The notes below the pieces were generated by a model that worked only from the letters and a program-made list of their open reading frames with translations, was not told the DNA's origin and made no database searches. A program made the position numbers and the translations under genes. Shown here in pieces: positions 6,919-15,554 of a stretch of 45,126 bases of DNA. The DNA comes from Flavobacterium sp. ACN2 (GTDB taxonomy: Bacteria; Bacteroidota; Bacteroidia; Flavobacteriales; Flavobacteriaceae), in assembly GCF_002303885.1 (NCBI RefSeq), contig NZ_MRCM01000024.1, positions 1 through 45,126 on the forward strand, read 5' to 3'. How positions within the stretch are numbered: position 1 is the stretch's first letter; each line of letters begins with the position of its first letter.

Positions 6919-8702
6919 TGATTAAAGACCTATTTTTCTTTATTCAAAAAAAGCATCTTGTTTTTTATTTGCTAATCTTCGCTCTAATTTTAGCACTATT
7001 TTTTTCTATACGGTCTTCTGAAATAAATAAACACCGACTAAATCACAATAAAACGGATCATTCAACCGAAATAAAACAAATGATGCAAAAAGCAAATGCT
7101 TTTTGGGATTTAGAAAAAAACGACAGTGCTCTTTTTTATTTCAACAAAACACAATTATTATGCGTTCCAAAAGCTGACTATGCAGATGATTATGTAGGTG
7201 CATTAAACAGTATGGTAGAAATCTTTCAGCAATATGGCAATTATTCTGAAGCAGAAACTACCCTTATAAAAGCATTCCCTTATTTAGAAAAAACCACCAA
7301 TGTAAAGTATGCCGTTAATGCTTATACCTTCATGGCCTATAACTATTTGTATATGTACGACTATGAAAAGGCGCTATATTATCATAGAAAAGCATTAAAA
7401 AAGGCAATCTCAACTTTTAGAAAAGCACGGATATTATCTGAAATTGCATTTGCATATATGCACCAGGAAAAATATCAAGAGGCAATAGATCTATTAGAAC
7501 CAATTTCTAGATACAGAATTGAAGATAAAATCACGCCTTCGAATACAAATATTCAGCGTGCCGCTATATTGTATAATTTAGGCCTTTGCTATTTACGACT
7601 TGGAGGTCATAAAGAAGCTTCATTCAAATGCTTTAACGAAAGTCTAGAATTAACTCTTACACTTAACGACGATTATGAACTAATTGGCAATTACTATGCT
7701 TTTTATTTATATTACACGAAATACAATAATCCAGAGCTAAGAAAAATTAATGCAGAGAAAGCCTACTATTACTCTAAAAAAGCAAAATCGGCAACAAATG
7801 AAATTAACATGTTAGCTCATCTGCTGGAAGCGGATAATGCTGGAAATTCAAAAAAACACTGGAAAGTTTATAGCAAAAAAATTGACAGTCTCCTTATTAG
7901 CCGGAAAAAGGCAAAAAATCAATTTGCCGATATTATATATACTTCAAAAAAAGATAAAGAAGAAAATTTAGAACTCAAAAATCAAAAAGCAGAAAACGAA
8001 TTAGAGCTTCAAAGGCAAAAAAATAGAAGTTTTATTTCATACATAGTAATTTCTATCAGTACTTTCGCTTTGTTTTTTATTGCTTATTATATTACTCATA
8101 AAGGGCGAAAGGAAAAAAACGATGCTGTTTTTGAAAGCGAAATACGTATATCAAACAAATTGCATAATGAACTAACAACAGATATCTACGATACATTAGT
8201 TTTTGCAAAAAATCACAAATTAGAAAATCTCGAAAACAAGGAAAAATTTCTTTATAATTTGACCAATATTTATTCAAAAACAAGAAATATTTCAAGAGAA
8301 AACAGTGCAATTATCATTAATGAAGATTACGAAAAAGTCCTTAAAGAAATGATTTCAGGATACACAACTTCTAATTTAAATATTATTATAAATGGTTTAA
8401 ACTCATTATCCTGGTCTAAAATTGATCGTGTAAAAAAAATAACTGTTTTCCGTGTTGTTCAGGAAATTTTTGATCAAGCAAAAATTATCAGTAATGCTTC
8501 GCTGGCAAGTATCACATTTAAGAAGAATGAGAGAACTATAGTAATTACCTACGCTGACAACTGTACCCAAATTCAAGATGATATTAATTTAAATAAGAGA
8601 TTTGCTACTATCGAAAATCGCCTTAAACCAGTACGAGGAACCTTTAATGTTGCTTTAAATCCAAATCAGGGATTTAAGGTTTTTGTAAAACTTCCAATAT
8701 AA
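6918..8702 (+). CDS. TPR-containing histidine kinase-like protein, degenerate ATP site
   Basis: Second paralogue, 594 residues, starting in the TAATG overlap. Instead of a lipobox it has an uncleaved N-terminal anchor (VFYLLIFALILALFFSI), then TPR-like repeats, a coiled coil, a second membrane segment (SYIVISISTFALFFIAYYI) and a kinase-like domain. The histidine is kept (NKLHNEL, codon 8163-8165), but the N-box asparagine is replaced (QEIFDQAKIIS), the G1 box reads DNCTQI instead of DNGKGI, and the next glycine box is lost (KRFATIENRL). It probably cannot bind ATP normally; it may act as a partner or phosphoacceptor for the first copy. That role is inference. Confidence 0.85.
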   Translation: MIKDLFFFIQKKHLVFYLLIFALILALFFSIRSSEINKHRLNHNKTDHSTEIKQMMQKANAFWDLEKNDSALFYFNKTQLLCVPKADYADDYVGALNSMVEIFQQYGNYSEAETTLIKAFPYLEKTTNVKYAVNAYTFMAYNYLYMYDYEKALYYHRKALKKAISTFRKARILSEIAFAYMHQEKYQEAIDLLEPISRYRIEDKITPSNTNIQRAAILYNLGLCYLRLGGHKEASFKCFNESLELTLTLNDDYELIGNYYAFYLYYTKYNNPELRKINAEKAYYYSKKAKSATNEINMLAHLLEADNAGNSKKHWKVYSKKIDSLLISRKKAKNQFADIIYTSKKDKEENLELKNQKAENELELQRQKNRSFISYIVISISTFALFFIAYYITHKGRKEKNDAVFESEIRISNKLHNELTTDIYDTLVFAKNHKLENLENKEKFLYNLTNIYSKTRNISRENSAIIINEDYEKVLKEMISGYTTSNLNIIINGLNSLSWSKIDRVKKITVFRVVQEIFDQAKIISNASLASITFKKNERTIVITYADNCTQIQDDINLNKRFATIENRLKPVRGTFNVALNPNQGFKVFVKLPI

Positions 8703-8729
8703 ATAATGCTTTAACCATAAGGTCCTCAA

Positions 8730-10484
8730 ATGAAAATATCTGCTTTTGTTCCAATTTTAGTTTCCGTTCTTTTTCTGCTGGTCATTCCGACTTCTTGCGA
8801 AAAAGAAATTCCGGCAGTTATAAAAAGAACGGACAATACCGCAGAAATAAAAAGGCTGACCATAATAGCTGACCGTGATTTTGAACAAAATGAATATTTG
8901 AAGGCCTATAAAAATTACCTCACCATAATTCATCTTTCAGACCCTGAAAAAAACAGAATAGATTATGTTGACGCATTAATTTCTATAGCCCTAATTCAGC
9001 AATATGAAGGCAATTATCTGGAAAGTGAGGCTACCGCTACTAAAGTATTACCCCAACTTAAATACCTAAAAAAACCAAGGTTTGCTTGGGAAACATACAA
9101 AATTATTTCAGAAAATTATTCTGCAACAAAGGATTATGACAATGCGCTTATATATGCTAAAAAAGCATACAATCTAAATGCAAGTCCAAGAAGGGAAGCA
9201 AATGCATTAGCTAATATTGCATTAGTTTACATGTATCAGGGTGATTATAAAAAAGCGATTAAAATCTATAAACAACTAACCACTACTGGTTATTATGGCA
9301 ATAAGAAAAAAACAAATTCTCTAAAAGATTATGAAGCATTAGACTATGCAGTAATGAGGAGCAATATCGGCATTTCTTATGCCAATTTAAATGATTCTAG
9401 AGCGCTACCCTACTACCTAGAAGCTCTTAAAACTAGAATTAAATTAAATGATAGACAGAACTTACCAGATAGTTATTCAAACCTTTCTGATTATTACTTA
9501 AGTTCAAATCCTGCTTTGGCAAAAAAATATGCCGAAACAGCTTATAAACATTCGTGCGTTGTAAATACCTACAAGCAAAAAAAGTATGCTCTGGAAACTT
9601 TAATAAGAACCAGTACAGGAAATGATGTAAAAAAGTATTCTAAGATTTATATTCGTTTTAGAGACAGTATTAATAAAATTCGTTTAACACAAAAAAATGA
9701 ATTTGCCACTATAAAATATAATTTCACAAAGGATAAAGAAGAAAACTTAGAGCTTAAAATTCAAAGAGCAGAGCATAAATTGGAAATGCAAAGACAAAAG
9801 AACAGGAGTTTTATCTCTTATATTGCATTATCAATAACCATTTTTATATTCATTTTTCTAGTTTTTTACCTGACTTTGAAAGGCAAAAGAGAGAAAAATG
9901 ATGCTGTTTTTAAAAACGAAATTCGAATTTCTGATAAATTAGAAAACGACCTTGAAAAAGACATTCACGAAACTTTATCTTTTGCCGAAAACAACAATCT
10001 TGAAAACATCAGTAATAAAGAACAATTTCTTAATTACCTGAGCCGCATTTATTCAAAAATGCGCAGTATTTCTAGAGAAAACAGCACTATACAAACCAAT
10101 GAAAATTTTGCAAGTGAGCTTAAAGAAATGATTTCTGGATATACCGGCCAAAAGCTAAGTATTATTATAAATGGCTTAAATACTTTTTCTTGGTCTAAAA
10201 TTGATCGTGTCAAGAAAATAACCGTTTTTCGCGTGCTTCAAGAAATTCTCGATCAGATGAAAACGCTCAACAATGCCTCTCTAGCAAGCATAACGTTTAA
10301 AAAAGAAGGGAAAAACATCCTGATTTTGTATACTGATAATGGCAGCAAAATCGACCCTAAATATATTATTTTAGAAAAAAGACTACAAAATGTGGAAAAC
10401 CGTATTAAAACAATAAAAGGAACTCTTAATTTTGACCCATATTCAGAAAATGGTTTTAAAGTAAATTTCAAATTTCCAATATAA
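8730..10484 (+). CDS. TPR-containing histidine kinase-like lipoprotein, phosphoacceptor lost (pseudokinase)
   Basis: Third paralogue, 584 residues, with a signal peptide and lipobox PTSC near residue 23, TPR-like repeats, coiled coil, membrane segment (SYIALSITIFIFIFLVFYL) and a kinase-like domain. The phosphoacceptor position is glutamate: DKLENDL aligns with KKLHDEL of the first copy (codon 9942-9944). The N-box reads EILDQMKTLN without the asparagine, while G1 is partly kept as DNGSKI. It should not autophosphorylate. The domain is otherwise well preserved, which argues for a retained sensing or scaffolding role rather than decay. It is 27 nt after the second copy and 8 nt before the response regulator gene. 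Confidence 0.85.
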   Translation: MKISAFVPILVSVLFLLVIPTSCEKEIPAVIKRTDNTAEIKRLTIIADRDFEQNEYLKAYKNYLTIIHLSDPEKNRIDYVDALISIALIQQYEGNYLESEATATKVLPQLKYLKKPRFAWETYKIISENYSATKDYDNALIYAKKAYNLNASPRREANALANIALVYMYQGDYKKAIKIYKQLTTTGYYGNKKKTNSLKDYEALDYAVMRSNIGISYANLNDSRALPYYLEALKTRIKLNDRQNLPDSYSNLSDYYLSSNPALAKKYAETAYKHSCVVNTYKQKKYALETLIRTSTGNDVKKYSKIYIRFRDSINKIRLTQKNEFATIKYNFTKDKEENLELKIQRAEHKLEMQRQKNRSFISYIALSITIFIFIFLVFYLTLKGKREKNDAVFKNEIRISDKLENDLEKDIHETLSFAENNNLENISNKEQFLNYLSRIYSKMRSISRENSTIQTNENFASELKEMISGYTGQKLSIIINGLNTFSWSKIDRVKKITVFRVLQEILDQMKTLNNASLASITFKKEGKNILILYTDNGSKIDPKYIILEKRLQNVENRIKTIKGTLNFDPYSENGFKVNFKFPI

Positions 10485-10492
10485 GAAAATAT

Positions 10493-11161
10493 ATGTTTAA
10501 AAAAGTTTTAGTTGCCGAAGATCTAGATAGTATCAGCATTGCAGTTGTTCAAGTACTTGAAGAATTACAAGTTCCTGTAATTCATCACGTGAAATATTGC
10601 GACGAAGGATTACTTAAAGTAAAAAAGGCATTGGCTGAAAAAGAACCTTACGATTTAATGATTACAGACTTATCTTTTAAATCTGATCATAGAAAAGTAA
10701 CTTTAAATAGTGGCGATGAACTTGTTGAAGCTGTAAATAAAGTACAGCCAGAACTAAAAAAAATAGTTTTTTCTATAGAAGATAAAAGTTATAGAATTAA
10801 AACTCTTTTTAATGAACTTGGCATTAATGCTTATGTTACAAAAGGAAGAAATAGTATTTCTGAATTAAGAAATGCTATCGAAAGCACTTTTAATAACGAA
10901 GAAAAAATTCTTTCTTCTGATTTGTCTTTTAACTTTAATGATAAAGCTTTAATTGAAATTGAATCTTACGATATCTCAATTTTAAAACTTTTATCTCAGG
11001 GACATATTTTAGAAAGTATTTCTAGAGAGTTCAAAGATTCATCTATAACTCCTAACGGAACAAGCAGTATAGAAAAAAGAATTAATAAGTTGAAGATTTA
11101 TTTTAAAGCTAATAATAATGTGCATTTAATTGCTATTGCAAAAGATTTTGGGCTAGTATAA
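10493..11161 (+). CDS. Response regulator, receiver plus NarL/LuxR-like output
   Basis: A 222-residue regulator. The receiver domain has the acidic pair E9-D10, the phosphoaspartate D59 in YDLMITDLSF and the conserved lysine in AYVTKG. The C-terminal part (about 155-222) has the length and helix pattern of a NarL-type helix-turn-helix (ISILKLLSQGHILESISREF, then EKRINKLKIYFKA), though it is diverged. It ends the three-kinase operon, so it is the natural phosphorylation target of the first kinase. A TTACGG-N4-CCGTAA palindrome starts 14 nt after its stop in front of the next gene. Confidence 0.85.
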   Translation: MFKKVLVAEDLDSISIAVVQVLEELQVPVIHHVKYCDEGLLKVKKALAEKEPYDLMITDLSFKSDHRKVTLNSGDELVEAVNKVQPELKKIVFSIEDKSYRIKTLFNELGINAYVTKGRNSISELRNAIESTFNNEEKILSSDLSFNFNDKALIEIESYDISILKLLSQGHILESISREFKDSSITPNGTSSIEKRINKLKIYFKANNNVHLIAIAKDFGLV

Positions 11162-11174
11162 TTTTTTATACACT

Positions 11175-11219
11175 TTACGGTTTCCCGTAAGGATAACACT
11201 TTTTATACCCCTAAATTTG
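11175..11219 (+). promoter_or_regulatory. TTACGG-N4-CCGTAA operator with promoter, site 1
   Basis: Perfect palindrome TTACGG-TTTC-CCGTAA at 11175-11190, then exactly 21 nt, then the -7 element TAAATTTG at 11212-11219. No TTG is found at the -33 position, as expected for an activator-dependent promoter. The same arrangement recurs at 26486-26530 and 42732-42776. Confidence 0.75.
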
Positions 11220-11240
11220 TGATGACCTATTAACCTACCA

Positions 11241-11474
11241 ATGAAACCAAAAAGTAAAGCGAGTATTATATTCTCTAGACTTAATACTACACAAAATAGA
11301 ATCCTTATGAAAACAATGCTACTTTGCCTCTTTTTATCAATAAGCTTTGCAGTTATTTCTGAAAAAACTGGATGGCTAGAAATTGATTGGAAAATAATAT
11401 TTATTCCAGCATTATTAGTTTTACAAATTATAATTATCGGGACAGCTCTAAAAAATCGATATAAAAAACATTAA
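11241..11474 (+). CDS. Small membrane protein, unknown function
   Basis: A 77-residue protein not recognised as a known family. It has a basic N-terminus and two predicted membrane helices (MLLCLFLSISFAVI and IIFIPALLVLQIIIIGTAL) joined by a short segment containing EKTGWLEIDW, and ends in a basic tail. The start at 11241 gives a leader of about 17 nt from the predicted transcription start; an internal ATG at 11307 is a weaker alternative. Expression is likely driven by the palindrome-bearing promoter at 11175-11219, so its product may answer to the same signal as the lipoprotein at 25517 and the ParA operon. Confidence 0.65.
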   Translation: MKPKSKASIIFSRLNTTQNRILMKTMLLCLFLSISFAVISEKTGWLEIDWKIIFIPALLVLQIIIIGTALKNRYKKH

Positions 11475-11542
11475 TTAATTTTAAGAAAGGCTTAATTATT
11501 GCTGGAAGAGAAGACTTATATCTTAGTTCCATTAAATTTTTC

Positions 11543-12346
11543 ATGAAAAAAACGCTCAGCCTCGTCTTATTATTATTTGCATTTATATCTTTTGCTCAAA
11601 CCAAAGTGGTATCGTGGAATATCGAAAACTTTGGAAAATCAAAATCTGATTCTCATTTAAATTATATCGCCAAAGTAATTTCTAATTATGATATAATCGC
11701 AATTCAAGAAGTGGTTGCCGGAAACGGAGGTGCTCAAACTATTGCAAAACTTGCCACAGTGCTTAATCAAAAAGGAAATAAATGGGATTACAGCATAAGT
11801 GATCCTACTTCTGGAAGCAGTTACAAAACAGAACGGTATGCTTTTATTTGGAAGACCAATAAAGCCAAATTGAAAACTAAGCCTTGGCTAGAAAGAAAAT
11901 ATAGCGTAGAAATTGATCGCGAACCCTACTTTGCTACGTTTGAAATTAATAAAAAGACAATCACTCTTGTTAATTTTCATGCTATAACGCAAAAAAAACA
12001 ACCCGAAACCGAAATCAAATACTTCAAGTTTCTACCCAACGAATATCCTGATCTAAATCTTGTTTTCTTAGGCGATTTTAACTGTCCTGAAAAGCACACT
12101 GTTTTTAATCCGTTGAAAAAAAACGGATATGCTTCTGTATTAAAAAATCAAAAAACTACTCTGAAACAGCAATGCAAAAACAATATTTGTCTTGCATCTG
12201 AATTTGACAATATCTTTTATAAGACATCAAATCTACACGTTAGCAATTCTGGAATTATTAAATTCTACGAAGATTTTGATTCTTTGCAAAATGCAAGAAA
12301 AATATCCGATCATATTCCGATCTGGTTTGAGTTTTCTCTTAACTAA
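11543..12346 (+). CDS. Secreted endonuclease/exonuclease/phosphatase family protein
   Basis: A 267-residue protein with a signal peptide (MKKTLSLVLLLFAFISFAQ) and the motifs of the DNase I-like metal-dependent fold in order: SWNIENFG, AIQEV, a histidine in VNFHA, FLGDFNCP and the C-terminal SDHIPIWFEF. The family includes nucleases and phosphodiesterases; the catalytic residues are all present, so an active, exported nuclease is likely, acting in the periplasm or outside. It converges with the next gene, their stops lying one base apart. Confidence 0.88.
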   Translation: MKKTLSLVLLLFAFISFAQTKVVSWNIENFGKSKSDSHLNYIAKVISNYDIIAIQEVVAGNGGAQTIAKLATVLNQKGNKWDYSISDPTSGSSYKTERYAFIWKTNKAKLKTKPWLERKYSVEIDREPYFATFEINKKTITLVNFHAITQKKQPETEIKYFKFLPNEYPDLNLVFLGDFNCPEKHTVFNPLKKNGYASVLKNQKTTLKQQCKNNICLASEFDNIFYKTSNLHVSNSGIIKFYEDFDSLQNARKISDHIPIWFEFSLN

Positions 12347-12347
12347 T

Positions 12348-13607
12348 TTAGGTTTTAAGTTTCTTTTTTCTAGCAGCTGGAAATAGAACATTGTTCAAAA
12401 TCAATCTATATCCAGGCGAATTAGGATGCAAATCTAAAACCGTTGGCGGATCTCCAACCTGATGCTGAAAATCTTCTGGATCATGTCCTCCAAAAAAAGT
12501 AAACATTCCCTTGCCTTTTTCTCCATGAATGTATCTTGACTCGCCATTTAATTCGCATGTTCCCATAATCAAGATATTCGATTTTATTAAAGACGTATCA
12601 AAAGAAGTGGTCTGTCCCATAAAACCTTTTACTAATTGTGTATGGTTTTGACATAGCATACTTGGAATCGGGTCCCATTTTGCAGAAAATTCCATTAACG
12701 TAAAATAATCTTTTTCCATCACAATGCGTCTTTTCGTCGTCATGTCGATATCTGAAAACTCGTAAACTTCTGGTCTTCTTTCTAAAGTAAAGTTTTTGAA
12801 GGCAAAAGAATTATTATAATTTAATTTTGACTGATAATTTGATTCGCTAGGATCTCCGTCAAACATAGCTTCGCAAATATCAACTCCATCTGCTGCAAGG
12901 GCAATATCAAAACTATCTGTTGCAGAACACATAGCAAACATAAAACCACCACCAATTACAAAATCTCTAATTTTTTTTGCTACGGCTCCTTTTTCCTGAG
13001 ACACCTTTGCATATCCTAATTTTGTCGCCAAAGCTTCAGCATCTCTTTTTTGATCAATATACCAAGGTGTATTTTTGTACGCCGCATAAAACTTTCCGTA
13101 TTGTCCGGTAAAATCTTCGTGATGCAAATGAAGCCAATCGTACATTAATAACTGATCGCTTAAAACTTCTTCATCATAAATGGGAGTAAAAGGAATTTCG
13201 GCATAAGTTAAAACCAAAGTTACGGCGTCATCCCACGGTTGTTTTCCTTTTGGGGTATAAACGGCAATTTTAGGTGCTTTCTCTAAAATAACCGATTCCA
13301 TATTTTGAGAAGGGCTCGAAATTTCGTTTAAAATAGAAGCCTGTTCACTATCTGAAATCACTTCAAAACTAACTCCTCTTATTTTACATTCTTTTCTAAT
13401 TTCATCAGCATCAGGAAGTAAGAAAGAACCTCCACGATAATTTAAAAGCCAGCTTGCTTTATAATCTCTACTCAAACACCAGTAAGTAATTCCGTATGCT
13501 TTTAAATGATTTTGTTGCGTCGTTTCGTCCATCGGAAGTAAGATAAACGAAGCCTTTGCATTAAATGACATTAACAGTATAAAAAGGTAGAATAAACTTT
13601 TATTCAT
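12348..13607 (-). CDS. Exported conserved protein, often labelled 'asparagine synthetase B' in Flavobacteria
   Basis: A 419-residue protein with a signal peptide (MNKSLFYLFILLMSFNAKA). I see no PPi-loop (SGGxDS) and no N-terminal catalytic cysteine of a glutamine amidotransferase, so the asparagine synthetase label that, as I recall, databases attach to such proteins is not supported. The middle (FVIGGGFMFAMCSATDSFDIALAA) looks like a nucleophile elbow of a class I glutamine-amidotransferase-like fold, and a late GKGMFTFFGGHDPEDFQ segment carries Gly and His. An exported protein with that fold and unknown substrate is my best reading. It ends beside the secreted nuclease gene. Confidence 0.75.
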   Translation of the reverse strand: MNKSLFYLFILLMSFNAKASFILLPMDETTQQNHLKAYGITYWCLSRDYKASWLLNYRGGSFLLPDADEIRKECKIRGVSFEVISDSEQASILNEISSPSQNMESVILEKAPKIAVYTPKGKQPWDDAVTLVLTYAEIPFTPIYDEEVLSDQLLMYDWLHLHHEDFTGQYGKFYAAYKNTPWYIDQKRDAEALATKLGYAKVSQEKGAVAKKIRDFVIGGGFMFAMCSATDSFDIALAADGVDICEAMFDGDPSESNYQSKLNYNNSFAFKNFTLERRPEVYEFSDIDMTTKRRIVMEKDYFTLMEFSAKWDPIPSMLCQNHTQLVKGFMGQTTSFDTSLIKSNILIMGTCELNGESRYIHGEKGKGMFTFFGGHDPEDFQHQVGDPPTVLDLHPNSPGYRLILNNVLFPAARKKKLKT

Positions 13608-13732
13608 CAGAAAATTATTTTAGTAAAGATATAAAAGCCATCAGCAAAAAAGGAATACTTAGAATCTTTTCTTACTTATAAAGAATGTTAAATAAAAAAC
13701 TTGAAGAAAACTTGATTTTTAAACCATAAAAA

Positions 13733-13780
13733 ACAGGTAAAAACACCTGTAATTAGGAAGAATATTCTCTATACATTTGC
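13733..13780 (+). promoter_or_regulatory. ACAGGT-N6-ACCTGT palindrome and -7 element
   Basis: ACAGGT (13733-13738) and ACCTGT (13745-13750) form a perfect inverted repeat with a 6-nt spacer. TACATTTG (13773-13780) begins 22 nt later and fits the -7 consensus. The architecture resembles the other activator-type sites in the window, but sequence and spacer differ. The neighbouring NarL-type regulator is a candidate. Confidence 0.55.
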
Positions 13781-13826
13781 TATCCCAGGTTCATAAAACT
13801 AATCGCTGTAAAAAAAATAACCAACT

Positions 13827-13952
13827 ATGAAGTTTAATGAAAGTAATAACCAGCAAAAGGGTCTGAATATAATTCAGAAAATAGGACTATGCGTTCTTGT
13901 CATAACAATCATATTATACTATGTACTATCAATTCAGTTTTTGACAGCATAA
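13827..13952 (+). CDS. 41-residue single-span membrane peptide (possible)
   Basis: An ATG at 13827 opens 41 codons: a hydrophilic, asparagine/glutamine-rich N-terminus followed by one membrane helix (IGLCVLVITIILYYVLSI). A -7 element with an upstream palindrome lies 47 nt before it, which is the main reason to take it seriously. It is convergent with the response regulator gene, ending 5 nt before that gene's stop. No family is recognised. Confidence 0.5.
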   Translation: MKFNESNNQQKGLNIIQKIGLCVLVITIILYYVLSIQFLTA

Positions 13953-13957
13953 TTTTT

Positions 13958-14623
13958 CTAGATTGTTAAAACTGCCAATTCATTCTGAATAGCATAAACA
14001 ACTAAGCCAGCTATATTTCGCGATTCTGTTTTAAGTAATAAATTATTTCTGTGTCCTTCTATAGTTCTTGGACTTAAAAAAAGATGTTCTGCAATTTCTG
14101 CTGTAGTTTTCTGCTGGCAAATTAATTGCAGAATTTCTATTTCGCGTGGCGAAAGGAAATTGGTTTCTAAACCGCCTCTGGCATTTTTAGGAGAAACTAT
14201 TGTTTCTTGAATTGTTTTTAAAACATTTTCGTTGTAATAGAATCCTTTTTTTGCTACTTCGTTGATGGTATGAATTAAATCTTTTGGAGTGGTATTTTTT
14301 ATTAAGTAAGCTACTGCTCCAACTTGAATCATATTGGCAACAAACGATTTGGTATCGTAGCTAGTTAATGCAATAATTTTAATATCGGGAAACGTTTTTC
14401 TAATAATTTTTGTGGCTTCGACTCCGTTTAAGACCGGCATCTTTAAGTCCATTATTATTATATCGGGCGTTATTTCTCTTTCATTCAGTTGCGTAATAAG
14501 CTCGTCACCATTTGAGGCTTCAAAGAGAATATCTATATTTTCTTCTCTCTGTAATAAAAAAGAAATTCCTTTTCTAAACAAAATTTCATCATCGACTAGA
14601 GCAATTTTAATAGAAGCATTCAT
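13958..14623 (-). CDS. LuxR/NarL-family response regulator
   Basis: A 221-residue regulator with a complete receiver (acidic pair in VDDE, phosphoaspartate D59 in IIIMDLKMP, lysine in AYLIKN) and a textbook NarL-type helix-turn-helix near the C-terminus (LSPREIEILQLICQ, then LSPRTIEGHRNNLLLK). It is the last gene of a minus-strand run from 16559: small protein, membrane protein, histidine kinase, regulator. A 117-nt gap separates it from the kinase gene, so it may also have its own promoter. The 41-residue membrane peptide gene just downstream may be a target. Confidence 0.93.
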   Translation of the reverse strand: MNASIKIALVDDEILFRKGISFLLQREENIDILFEASNGDELITQLNEREITPDIIIMDLKMPVLNGVEATKIIRKTFPDIKIIALTSYDTKSFVANMIQVGAVAYLIKNTTPKDLIHTINEVAKKGFYYNENVLKTIQETIVSPKNARGGLETNFLSPREIEILQLICQQKTTAEIAEHLFLSPRTIEGHRNNLLLKTESRNIAGLVVYAIQNELAVLTI

Positions 14624-14740
14624 CTTATTTTGGTTTTGGTCGTTTAATTTGGTTTGTCGAAATTACAAAATATGAATTAGAAAAAATCTAAATACCTTTA
14701 TTTTATTGACCAAAAACCTTAATAAAACACATAATTTGCC

Positions 14741-15532
14741 TTAAAAAGTAAAATTTACAACAATACCTTTATTAATTTCAGAGTCAATTTCGATTGTTCC
14801 CTGCAAAAATGATATTCGGCTATCGATATTTTTCATGCCTAAACCTTTTTGGTTTTCGGCATTTGAACAATTAAAACCAATACCGTTGTCTATATAGTCA
14901 CAAGTATTTATTCCGTCTTTATTGGCAAAAGAAATCCATATCTCTGACGCTTTTCCGTGACGAATCGAATTATTCATTAATTCCTGCAGAATCCTAAAAA
15001 CATGCAAATGCCTGTCTATGTCTTTCTCATCAAAATCGATGTCATTTTTATAATACGTTTTTACCGATTTGCTCGATTCAAATTCTTCGCATAATTCTTC
15101 AATACCTGCACTTAAACCAAATTTTTCAAAAACTGGAGGCAGCAAATTATGCGCAATTTTTCTAGAATTGTCTAATGCCTTTGTCGTCAAAGCAATTATG
15201 TTTTCTGTAATTTCTGCAGTTTCCGCTTCGGTAAGATTTGGCGCTGTAAGCAAATGACTGTTTAAGGAGACAATATTTAATTTGGAGCTAATATCATCAT
15301 GAAGATCTTGTGCAATTCTTTTACGTTCTTCCTCTTGCGTTACAATAATAGCATGCAACTGTTCTTTTTGATATCGAAGTATTAATTCTATCTTTTCTAA
15401 TTCTTTTTGAATAATTTTTTTTCTAGAAAAATAAAAGAATATAATTAGCGCAACTGCAACAATTATAAAAAATAGCGAGATATATAATATAATAGCAACT
15501 AATTCTTTTTCAGGGATTGAATTGGAGTTCAT
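14741..15532 (-). CDS. Sensor histidine kinase, NarL type
   Basis: A 263-residue kinase with one membrane helix (about 12-35), a short coiled coil, a HisKA_3 dimerisation box with H78 (EEERKRIAQDLHDDISSKL) and an ATPase domain with N-box (LQELMNNSIRHGKA), G1 (IDNGIGF) and KGLGMKNIDSRI. No extracellular sensor domain is visible, so the signal probably comes through the membrane helix, the coiled coil or a partner such as the membrane protein encoded next to it. It lies 22 nt after the membrane-protein gene and is the clear partner of the response regulator at 13958. Confidence 0.92.
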   Translation of the reverse strand: MNSNSIPEKELVAIILYISLFFIIVAVALIIFFYFSRKKIIQKELEKIELILRYQKEQLHAIIVTQEEERKRIAQDLHDDISSKLNIVSLNSHLLTAPNLTEAETAEITENIIALTTKALDNSRKIAHNLLPPVFEKFGLSAGIEELCEEFESSKSVKTYYKNDIDFDEKDIDRHLHVFRILQELMNNSIRHGKASEIWISFANKDGINTCDYIDNGIGFNCSNAENQKGLGMKNIDSRISFLQGTIEIDSEINKGIVVNFTF

Positions 15533-15554
15533 AATCTATTTTTAATAATACAAA

